Part shown: one piece after another, positions 1 through 5,017 of the stretch | Layout: every line of letters begins with the position of its first letter | How positions within the stretch are numbered: position 1 is the stretch's first letter | Origin: an uncultured Lachnospiraceae bacterium | Lineage (GTDB): Bacteria; Bacillota; Clostridia; Lachnospirales; Lachnospiraceae | NCBI GenBank assembly: GCA_905235345.1 | Contig: CAJOLO010000117.1 | Span: 1-5,141, forward strand | Length of the DNA: 5,141 bases | Reading direction: 5' to 3' | Made by a program: the position numbers and the translations under genes | Notes under the pieces: generated by a model | What the model was told of the DNA's origin: nothing | Seen by the model: only the letters and a program-made list of their open reading frames with translations | Databases searched by the model: none

Positions 1-1
1 A

Positions 2-115
2 TTTGTAATAGCTAATCCGTTAGATATTCCCAATATGATCGTTCGTATTATCGGAATTATTCTCGTGTTAAATGCAGTGCTGGCATTTTACAATATGTCT
101 CGTATGCGGATATAG
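2..115 (+). CDS. 3' end of a small integral membrane protein, DUF308/HdeD-like (partial)
   Basis: Reading from base 2 gives 37 codons open to a TAG at 113-115; the start lies left of the window. The visible tail is one hydrophobic helix (about IVRIIGIILVLNAVLAFYN) ending in a short basic tail, SRMRI. The preceding NPL and the VRIIGI(I/F)L pattern before the last helix resemble the C-terminal end of DUF308/HdeD membrane proteins, which are small six-helix proteins of poorly defined role; HdeD itself is linked to acid stress in E. coli. The family call rests on one helix and is tentative. That the segment is coding and membrane-embedded is more secure. A terminator-like hairpin follows 41 bases downstream, consistent with this being the last gene of its transcript. 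Confidence 0.5.
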   Translation, partial: FVIANPLDIPNMIVRIIGIILVLNAVLAFYNMSRMRI

Positions 116-156
116 TGTAGGCAGAGATGCTAAGATAATTGATATGATTGAGAAAA

Positions 157-188
157 GCCCTTGTGATACAGGTATGTATCTCAGGGGC
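157..188. terminator. Probable bidirectional intrinsic terminator between convergent genes
   Basis: GCCCTTGTGATACA (157-170) and TGTATCTCAGGGGC (175-188) form a 14-bp stem around the loop GGTA. Twelve positions are Watson-Crick pairs, one is a G-T pair and one is a mismatch. On the + strand the stem is followed by the T-rich GTATTTCGTT; on the - strand it is followed by TTTTCTC. It sits exactly between the end of the + strand membrane gene (115) and the end of the - strand small gene (197), where a shared terminator is expected. Confidence 0.65.
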
Positions 189-196
189 GTATTTCG

Positions 197-477
197 TTAA
201 AAATTTTTCGGTTGATATTCAAAAGAATAACTGTTTGCAAGATTGTATTCCTCTAAGAGTTTATCATGATTATTAATAATCCATGTATAAATAGAATTTC
301 GAACAGAAGCTTTTGCGATTTTATCTCCCATTTCATGAGTTACTTTTCCGTTTTCAAAGCTTACGATTTCGGTGAAACCGTTTTTACGAATAAGCAATAA
401 TGGAATGCCTCTTAATGCATTGCCTTCTATATCCCAAAGGCATATTTCGTAACTAAGAATTTTTTTAATATAGCCAA
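197..477 (-). CDS. Small hypothetical protein, second gene of a coupled pair; start needs a -1 slip or a late TTG
   Basis: The reading frame ending in TAA (199-197) is open back to the stop of the preceding gene at 481-479, but has no ATG or GTG. The only conventional start in frame is a TTG at 397-395, which would give 66 residues and has no clear ribosome binding site. A TTG at 477-475 sits 4 bases after AGGAG (486-482), yet its frame stops at 429-427. Between the frames lies a run of seven A's (466-460, - strand) read as TTA AAA AAA, so a -1 shift there, or one extra A, gives a continuous 93-residue protein beginning MAILKKILSYEICLWDIEGN. The C-terminal part (TWIINNHDKLLEEYN) is like the helix ending the upstream protein (DWISDNINALKKMW), so the two may be distantly related. 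No function is recognised. It could be a decayed gene, a programmed or phase-variable frameshift, or a sequencing error. Confidence 0.5.
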
Positions 478-478
478 A

Positions 479-736
479 TTACTCCTCCCATTCCGGTAAA
501 ACGGATATAGTTTTTTGTTCCCACATTTTCTTAAGAGCATTGATATTGTCAGAAATCCAATCTTGTATTACCATAATCAGATATTCAGGAAATACAATGT
601 CCGTAAACTCACACTTTTCGAGATTATAGTGCCCCCTTAAATGTTCTTCTTCATAATCAACTAAAATATTGGGAGAACCTTCAAAGTCATTATCTATAAA
701 GACTTTAAAACCATAAAATTCGGCAACCTGAGCCAT
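479..736 (-). CDS. Divergent DUF4160-like small protein
   Basis: This 85-residue protein begins MAQVAEFYGFKVFID, like the start of DUF4160 proteins (I-x-EFYGI-x-I-x-M), and ends with a W-x(3)-N-x(2)-L-x(3)-W helix (residues 60-72) and a short proline-containing tail, as that family does. The family's usual PHFHA-type motif is missing: residues 20-28 read GSPNILVDY. DUF4160 proteins are short, often paired with another small gene such as DUF2442, and are suspected toxin-antitoxin or regulatory components; their biochemistry is not settled. I chose the ATG at 736-734 over the one at 745-743 because AAAGGATGG (750-742) ends 5 bases before it, whereas it directly abuts or overlaps the earlier ATG. 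The 3' codons for W-E-E also supply the GGGAGGAG ribosome binding site of the next gene, so the two are probably translationally coupled. Existence of the gene is fairly sure; the family is a pattern match by eye. Confidence 0.6.
   Translation of the reverse strand: MAQVAEFYGFKVFIDNDFEGSPNILVDYEEEHLRGHYNLEKCEFTDIVFPEYLIMVIQDWISDNINALKKMWEQKTISVLPEWEE
482..489 (-). promoter_or_regulatory. Ribosome binding site for the downstream small gene, embedded in the upstream gene
   Basis: On the - strand GGGAGGAG covers 489-482, immediately before the upstream gene's TAA (481-479). It is well placed for the TTG at 477-475 (4 bases after AGGAG) and much too far from the in-frame TTG at 397. It is the main argument that translation of the second gene begins at 477. 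Confidence 0.6.
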
Positions 737-784
737 AGCAACCATCCTTTCGATTATCGATATTTAGGTAAAAAATTATTAATG

Positions 785-813
785 ATTATAGTTTAACATA
801 TAAGGACGGTAAA
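785..813 (-). promoter_or_regulatory. Sigma-A-type promoter for the - strand small-gene pair
   Basis: On the - strand a perfect -10 box, TATAAT (790-785), is preceded by TTTACC (813-808; 4 of 6 matches to TTGACA) with exactly 17 bases between. Transcription would begin near 778, leaving a leader of about 40 bases before the ATG at 736. Confidence 0.6.
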
Positions 814-857
814 AACAATAATGCATAGTCACTTTAAAGTCATTTTGATGTGGTATA

Positions 858-914
858 GTTACTATTCACAGTGAACAATTACACACATCACCAGCATAGA
901 TTGACTGTGAATAG
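858..914. repeat. 11-bp perfect inverted repeat upstream of the ABC operon, possible mobile-element relic or operator
   Basis: CTATTCACAGT (862-872) and ACTGTGAATAG (904-914) are perfect reverse complements separated by 31 bases. The left arm also contains the small palindrome TTCAC-A-GTGAA (865-875). The outer left sequence GTTACTATTCA (858-868) matches the left terminal repeat of the element at 1647-1796 (GTTACTGTTCA) at 10 of 11 positions, so this may be a decayed or minimal relative. A direct repeat GTATAGT stands at 853-859 and 920-926. It could instead be a regulator site, since it lies in the leader/promoter region of the transporter. The arms are certain; the function is not. Confidence 0.55.
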
Positions 915-958
915 GCGCAGTATAGTAGCTTATTAGAAAGTGAAAAATAGGAAATAAC

Positions 959-964
959 AGGAGG
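959..964 (+). promoter_or_regulatory. Ribosome binding site fixing the TTG start of the ABC ATPase
   Basis: AGGAGG stands 8 bases before TTG (973-975). No other start codon in that frame lies near it, so this site decides the non-ATG start. Confidence 0.8.
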
Positions 965-972
965 AAGAAGAA

Positions 973-1635
973 TTGGAAATAGTTAAGGTGGAACATCTTT
1001 TAAAAACTTATGGCAGCGGAGATACAGAGGTACGTGCGGTGGATGATGTATCATTTACCGTGGAAAAAGGAGAGTTCTTGTGTATCATAGGTGCCAGCGG
1101 AAGCGGAAAGTCAACACTCATGCATCTGATAGGTGGTGTGGACAGACCGACATCCGGAAGTGTGTATATAGACGGAGAAGATATCTTCAAGATGAATGAT
1201 GATACTCTTGCTGTGTTTCGCAGAAGACAGGTGGGGATAATCTATCAGTTTTACAATCTGCTGCCGGTACTTACAGCTCGAGAGAATATAACACTGCCTA
1301 TGGATCTGGACGGGCAGAAGGTGGATCCTGACAGGGTGAAGGAGATAATCTCCCAGCTTGGACTTGAAGGCAGAGAGGACCATCTGCCCAATCAGTTGTC
1401 AGGCGGACAGCAGCAGAGAGTGGCAATCGGAAGAGCGCTTATCAACAATCCTGCTATACTGCTTGCAGATGAGCTTACCGGTAATCTGGATAAGAAGGCT
1501 AGTGATGAGATTGTTGAACTTCTTAAAGAAGCTAATAAGCTTCAGGGACAGACTATAATTATGATAACCCATGATCTGGAGATTGCGAAGCAGGCAGACA
1601 GAGTATTGACAGTGAGCGACGGAAAATTAATGTGA
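973..1635 (+). CDS. ABC transporter ATP-binding protein (MacB/BceA/LolD type)
   Basis: This cytoplasmic 220-residue nucleotide-binding subunit should hydrolyse ATP to drive the FtsX-type permease encoded next. All core motifs are present: Walker A GASGSGKST (residues 40-48), Q-loop Gln92 in YQFYNLLP, signature LSGGQ (142-146), Walker B ILLADE (162-167) with catalytic Glu167, D-loop NLD (171-173) and switch His200 in MITHD. The ATGNLD-region pattern plus the NLLP after the Q-loop is typical of the MacB/LolD/BceA class, which exports or extracts antimicrobial peptides, lipoproteins or macrolides. Here the segment reads DELTGNLD, with Leu in place of the commoner Pro. Length is normal for the class. 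The TTG start is supported by AGGAGG 8 bases upstream. The permease follows in the same direction after a gap that now holds a mobile repeat; the two were probably about 46 bases apart before that. The substrate cannot be read from this subunit. Confidence 0.95.
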   Translation: MEIVKVEHLLKTYGSGDTEVRAVDDVSFTVEKGEFLCIIGASGSGKSTLMHLIGGVDRPTSGSVYIDGEDIFKMNDDTLAVFRRRQVGIIYQFYNLLPVLTARENITLPMDLDGQKVDPDRVKEIISQLGLEGREDHLPNQLSGGQQQRVAIGRALINNPAILLADELTGNLDKKASDEIVELLKEANKLQGQTIIMITHDLEIAKQADRVLTVSDGKLM

Positions 1636-1638
1636 ATT

Positions 1639-1646
1639 ATTGAATG
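1639..1646 (+). repeat. Left copy of an 8-bp target-site duplication
   Basis: ATTGAATG here is repeated exactly at 1797-1804, directly outside both ends of the inverted-repeat element. Only 3 bases separate it from the ATPase stop codon. Confidence 0.75.
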
Positions 1647-1796
1647 GTTACTGTTCAGACGTACGCCACCGAGTGAACCAATGTCATTTACTTAAGCCTT
1701 CCCCCCAAGGGGGAAGGTGTCAGCAAATCAAAGATTTGCTGACGGATGAGGGGGATGAAAAAACTTAAGTTAATGACATTGCGAGTGAACTGTAAC
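1647..1796. mobile_element. 150-bp MITE-like element inserted between the ABC ATPase and permease genes
   Basis: The element has terminal inverted repeats GTTACTGTTCA (1647-1657) and TGAACTGTAAC (1786-1796), matching at 10 of 11 positions. A second inner pair is 1680-1696 with 1764-1780, matching at 16 of 17. It is flanked by a perfect 8-bp direct repeat, ATTGAATG. The centre holds two strong hairpins: CCTTCCCCC with GGGGGAAGG (1697-1717) and an 11-bp perfect stem GTCAGCAAATC with GATTTGCTGAC (1719-1743, loop AAA). CGAGTGAAC also occurs in direct orientation at 1670-1678 and 1782-1790. It has no coding capacity, so it would need a transposase from elsewhere; I do not recognise which family. 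Neither hairpin is followed by a T-run, so they are not ordinary terminators, but the folded RNA could affect how much permease is made relative to ATPase. Confidence 0.8.
1697..1743 (+). repeat. Tandem perfect hairpins in the core of the MITE-like element
   Basis: The first stem has 9 bp (1697-1705 with 1709-1717, loop CAA) and is very GC-rich. The second has 11 bp (1719-1729 with 1733-1743, loop AAA). One base separates them, so they could stack. GGGGG at 1750-1754 could also compete for the C-run at 1701-1706, giving an alternative fold. Confidence 0.7.
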
Positions 1797-1804
1797 ATTG
1801 AATG
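1797..1804 (+). repeat. Right copy of the 8-bp target-site duplication
   Basis: ATTGAATG is identical to 1639-1646. Removing one copy together with the element would restore a 46-base gap between the ATPase stop codon and the permease ATG at 1840. Confidence 0.75.
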
Positions 1805-1839
1805 TAAATGGTAACAAAAAATGAGTGAGGATGTATAGT

Positions 1840-4704
1840 ATGGATGTGATTAAGAATTTTACAAAAAAGAGCATTATGCGGAATAAGAAGCGCACATGTG
1901 TGACTATAATAGGTGTTATGCTGTCCACGGCGCTTATATGTGCAGTTGCCGGAATGGTGGCTACATTTCGTGAGGGAATGATCAATTATCTTAGTAACAT
2001 TTATGGATCATTTCATGGTGAAGCATCGGATGTTCCGGCAGATGTGATGCAGTATGTGATAGATAATGCCCATGTGGTAAAGGCGGGGGTATCCATGCCT
2101 GTGGGTACTGCTGAAATTGACCAAATTACAGGAGAACAGTATATATGTGTGATGGCATTTGATGATGAAGCTTTCTCTGATGTAGCGCTTGATGTTATTG
2201 AGGGCAGGTTGCCGCAAAATGACAATGAGCTCCTTATAACTAAGCAGGTGAGAGGTTATTGGAAAGACACTGAAGGTTTGAAAGTGGGTGATAAGGTAAC
2301 TCTTGAACTTGGAAGGAGAGAGAAAGCAGGTCAGGAGATTGCCATAGACAGCCCAAGTTATTACTGGGATGAAGAGGATATCATTGATGAAGATGCGTCA
2401 GAGGAGAGTATCAAAATAATCGAAGAGGATTCGGAAACGTCAGAGGAGAACGCAATAGGTGAAAGGCTTGCAGATATTACTCCGCATGAATTCACAATCG
2501 TGGGTGTTATGGAATATCCTAACGATATGGTGCAGAGATATAATAGCGGCGGCTATGTGTGTATCACAGGGATGAACCATGGCGGAGAAGTTATAACGGA
2601 GAAAGACGATCCGGATAATAATAACGAGTCAATGGCGAATCCTCTGTCATTGAAGGAAATGATGGACAACACATTCTCTGTTTATCGTAACACGGATGTC
2701 TTCAATGTTAATGTGTACTTTACTTATGATAATCCAAGAAATTATATCAGTTACACCGAAGAGATTGAAAATGAGCTTGATAAGCATATTGATAAAAAAT
2801 TAAGTGAAACAGAAAATGATGGTAACGATTATAATTCAGAATTTTACTTTGACAAAAATGAACTTGTAACAATACTTGGTGGTGTTGGCGATACTACCAC
2901 CGCAATGGTTGCGGCGCTTGCCGGTATCATCATTGCAATTATTGTTGTAACAAGTATATTTGTTATAAGTAACAGCTTTAGAATATCAGTGGCAGAGAAG
3001 AAGGTTCAGTTAGGAATGCTTTCAAGTGTAGGAGCCACAAAGAGACAGATCAGAAAAATAGTGCTTAAGGAGGGCTTCTATATAGGGGCAGCGGGAATAA
3101 CACTTGGAGTTTTACTTGGTGTTATTGTAGTGGCAATTCTTACTGTTATTGTACAGAAACTGCTTGGAGGCATTGACGCGATTACCGGGTTTGATTTTCA
3201 TTTTGTTTTTCCGTGGTGGGTAGCGGCAATTGCCATTTGCATGTCGGCAATAACCATATATTTTGCCTGCATAATCCCTGCGCAAATTGCGGCAAAGCAA
3301 TCACCGCTTGAGGCAATAAGAGGTAATAAGGAGATAAAGATTAAGGGTAATAAGCTAAAGACGGGAAAGCTTACAAAGAAGCTTTTCGGAATAGGAGGAG
3401 TGATCGCCGCAAAGAATCTGAAAAGAAGTCGGAGAAGCTATCGGACAACGGTTGTTTCCATAGTTTTAGGGGTTGCAACATTTATTGCCATATCTTCCTT
3501 TATTGGTTATGTGAAGAAGATGGCGGAGAGTGGATATGAAAGTTATGGCTGTGATCTGATGATAGATGTTGATAGTAGTGTGTATGACGGAAGCGAGGAG
3601 ACATTTCAACAATATATGAAAGAGTTAAAGACACTGGCAGCTCTGCCGGGAGTTGACAACTACACAATTCCTGTACTATTTACGGGCTGGATACCCAGGG
3701 AGCTTGTTAAAAGAGATTATCAATACGGTGATGGTGGCGAAGAGTATATTGAAGTGGCAATTTTAGAAGAAGACAATTATCGTGACTTCCTGGACCGGAT
3801 AGGTATCAAAGCTGATGATATAACTAAGGTTGCGATATTGGAGGATAACGGAGTATCATATAATGATGATGGAAGTATGGAAATGAACAATATGACAAAT
3901 ATTGAAAAGGGGGATGAAATTCCTCTTACTTATACCTATGAGGAAAGGAGATATGACAGACCGCACAGGATTGATAAAGGGTTCGCTGATGACGGTGTTG
4001 GATATGGGGAGGAGTCTATGCCGCAATATACTCAAAAGATAACGATTACGGCGAAAAGTGATGTTAGACCTACGGGCTTCACTTTTGGTGGTAATAAAAT
4101 TATATTTGTCTGTGAGGGATTTTTTGATAAGCCGGTATGGGAGGGAGACATGTATTCACTGGGTTTGTATATTAATTCAGAAAAACCTGACGAATTGGAG
4201 AAACTGATTTACAAGACAGTTGAAAAGGACGAGAACTTAAAAGATGTGAGTGTGTACAATGTCAGTGCCGAGGAAAAACAGGTGAATAATATAATGCTGC
4301 TGGTTTCTATTTTTTCGTATGGATTCATAATTGTAATAGTACTTATTGGCGTGACGAATATATTCAACACCATTTATACGAATATGAATCTGCGGGCAAA
4401 GGAGTTTGCGATGTTGAAATCCGTCGGCATGACGAAACGGGAATTTGACGGTATGGTAAGGCTTGAGAGCATAATGTACGGAACGAAGTCATTGCTTATC
4501 GGGCTGCCGCTCGGACTGGCACTGTCCTATGCCATCTATATGGCTGTGGCAAAGAGAGTGGATTATGGGTATTATGTGCCTGTGTACGCTATATTGTTAT
4601 CGGTGTTGTTCGTGGCGGCCGTTGTGGGGCTTACCATGCATCTGTCACTTGCAAGAATCAGAAAGCAGAATATAATCGAGACCATCAGGAAGCAGACGTA
4701 TTAA
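1840..4704 (+). CDS. ABC transporter permease with two FtsX domains (MacB/BceB-like, about 8 membrane helices)
   Basis: This 954-residue membrane subunit partners the upstream ATPase. The topology repeats twice: helix 1 (about residues 20-42), a large outside domain (about 43-355), helices 2-4 (356-380, 413-438, 455-481); then helix 5 (536-558), a second outside domain (about 559-817) and helices 6-8 (818-842, 880-904, 915-938). After helices 2 and 6 come the conserved FtsX segments, EKKVQLGMLSSVGATKRQI (near 386-404) and AKEFAMLKSVGMTKREF (near 853-869). The 4+4 layout differs from classical BceB (10 helices, one large outside loop). Such permeases move or sense substrates outside the membrane, often peptides, lipids or lipoproteins; the substrate here is unknown. 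The first outside domain has a very acidic insert (177-208). I chose ATG 1840 because GAGG (1827-1830) is 9 bases upstream; GTG 1825 and ATG 1831 are in frame but lack a properly spaced site. Confidence 0.92.
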   Translation: MDVIKNFTKKSIMRNKKRTCVTIIGVMLSTALICAVAGMVATFREGMINYLSNIYGSFHGEASDVPADVMQYVIDNAHVVKAGVSMPVGTAEIDQITGEQYICVMAFDDEAFSDVALDVIEGRLPQNDNELLITKQVRGYWKDTEGLKVGDKVTLELGRREKAGQEIAIDSPSYYWDEEDIIDEDASEESIKIIEEDSETSEENAIGERLADITPHEFTIVGVMEYPNDMVQRYNSGGYVCITGMNHGGEVITEKDDPDNNNESMANPLSLKEMMDNTFSVYRNTDVFNVNVYFTYDNPRNYISYTEEIENELDKHIDKKLSETENDGNDYNSEFYFDKNELVTILGGVGDTTTAMVAALAGIIIAIIVVTSIFVISNSFRISVAEKKVQLGMLSSVGATKRQIRKIVLKEGFYIGAAGITLGVLLGVIVVAILTVIVQKLLGGIDAITGFDFHFVFPWWVAAIAICMSAITIYFACIIPAQIAAKQSPLEAIRGNKEIKIKGNKLKTGKLTKKLFGIGGVIAAKNLKRSRRSYRTTVVSIVLGVATFIAISSFIGYVKKMAESGYESYGCDLMIDVDSSVYDGSEETFQQYMKELKTLAALPGVDNYTIPVLFTGWIPRELVKRDYQYGDGGEEYIEVAILEEDNYRDFLDRIGIKADDITKVAILEDNGVSYNDDGSMEMNNMTNIEKGDEIPLTYTYEERRYDRPHRIDKGFADDGVGYGEESMPQYTQKITITAKSDVRPTGFTFGGNKIIFVCEGFFDKPVWEGDMYSLGLYINSEKPDELEKLIYKTVEKDENLKDVSVYNVSAEEKQVNNIMLLVSIFSYGFIIVIVLIGVTNIFNTIYTNMNLRAKEFAMLKSVGMTKREFDGMVRLESIMYGTKSLLIGLPLGLALSYAIYMAVAKRVDYGYYVPVYAILLSVLFVAAVVGLTMHLSLARIRKQNIIETIRKQTY

Positions 4705-4733
4705 TTTTCTTTTCTGTTGAAGTAGAATATTTG

Positions 4734-4762
4734 TTGTGATATTATTAGCCTAATAATATATG
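4734..4762 (+). promoter_or_regulatory. Possible promoter overlapping a palindromic operator for the DUF4258/zinc-finger pair
   Basis: TTGTGA (4734-4739) and TATATG (4757-4762) are 17 bases apart; each matches its consensus at 4 of 6 positions. An alternative pair is TTGTTG (4731-4736) with TAATAT (4754-4759), also 17 apart. Both are modest matches in AT-rich DNA. The spacer is filled by a perfect palindrome (separate entry), the usual arrangement for a self-repressing toxin-antitoxin operon. It lies 15-44 bases before the ATG at 4778. Confidence 0.35.
4739..4759. repeat. Perfect 9-bp palindrome with 3-base centre, candidate operator
   Basis: ATATTATTA (4739-4747) and TAATAATAT (4751-4759) are exact reverse complements around GCC. 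It stands between the permease stop and the next gene. It is too AT-rich for a strong terminator hairpin and has no T-run after it, so an operator is the better guess. No convincing terminator was found for the transporter operon, so read-through into the next genes is possible. Confidence 0.5.
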
Positions 4763-4777
4763 CAGAAAGAGAGTATT

Positions 4778-5015
4778 ATGAAGATAGAAGATATCAGAGA
4801 GGCTATAAGTGGGTCGACACCTATAGAATACACAAGATGATGCTGATTCTTCGGATAAAACTTTTCCGGCATGTTTGATTTTAGGTTCGAAATGTAATGA
4901 AAACAGAATGATACATGTTGTTGTTGGGTACAATGGGAAGAAGATAATTATTATATCAGCATGTTACCCGGATAATGAACATTGGGAAAATGATTATAAG
5001 ACAAGGAGGAGATAG
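4778..5015 (+). pseudogene. DUF4258-type toxin-like gene disrupted by a one-base frame change
   Basis: From ATG 4778 the frame reads MKIEDIREAISGSTPIEYTR and stops at TGA 4838-4840. One base further on, a second frame continues with DADSSDKTFPACLILGSK, then the core IHVVVGYNGKKIIIISACYP and an ending NEHWENDYKTRRR, to TAG 5013-5015. Joined, the 78-residue product fits DUF4258 proteins in order and length: an IR-x-AI start, an IIE-turn, (Y/F)P-x-CLILG, HVVV and a W-x-x-D(Y/F)K-x-R end. Proteins of this family commonly sit just before YgiT-type zinc-finger genes and are thought to act as the toxin half of a toxin-antitoxin pair. The second frame has no start of its own upstream of its conserved core. 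The site AGA-TGA-T has a stop after a rare-type Arg codon, but tRNA re-pairing on GAT would be poor, so mutation or sequencing error is likelier than programmed +1 shifting. Confidence 0.7.
5003..5009 (+). promoter_or_regulatory. Strong ribosome binding site for the zinc-finger gene, inside the end of the DUF4258 gene
   Basis: AAGGAGG lies 8 bases before ATG 5018 and encodes part of the basic TRRR tail of the upstream gene. The zinc-finger protein can therefore be made well even though the upstream frame is broken. Confidence 0.8.
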
Positions 5016-5017
5016 GA

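Noticed and set aside
901..926. TTGACT with TATAGT as a promoter for the ABC operon
   Set aside because: The spacer is only 14 bases, too short for a sigma-A promoter. TGG-TATAGT at 851-859 is an alternative extended -10 box but has no good -35. The operon promoter is left unassigned.
1008..1383. Open frames on the - strand inside the ATPase gene
   Set aside because: They overlap a gene with every ABC motif intact, have no ribosome binding site of note and read as low-complexity shadow translations.
1697..1754. GC-rich hairpins considered as intrinsic terminators
   Set aside because: No T-run follows either stem on either strand; they are better explained as the palindromic core of the MITE-like element.
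1773..1803. ATGACA near the right end of the MITE as an outward-facing promoter for the permease
   Set aside because: ATGACA matches the -35 consensus at 5 of 6 positions, but there is no acceptable -10 box at 16-18 bases; the nearest (TAACAT) is 14 bases away.
1821..1838. ATG at 1821 as the permease start
   Set aside because: That frame stops within five codons (TAG); the permease frame starts at 1825, 1831 or, best supported, 1840.
1770..3300. Several 60-71 codon open frames on the - strand over the permease gene
   Set aside because: They lie within the clearly coding FtsX permease and show no recognisable family pattern; hydrophobic stretches are mirror images of its membrane helices.
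4838..4844. Programmed +1 frameshift at AGA-TGA-T in the DUF4258 gene
   Set aside because: The tRNA reading AGA would pair poorly with GAT after the shift and no stimulatory upstream site or downstream structure was seen, so an indel or sequencing error is preferred.
4745..4933. 62-codon open frame on the - strand over the DUF4258 gene
   Set aside because: The + strand carries conserved DUF4258 segments over the same bases, and the - strand frame has no family pattern.
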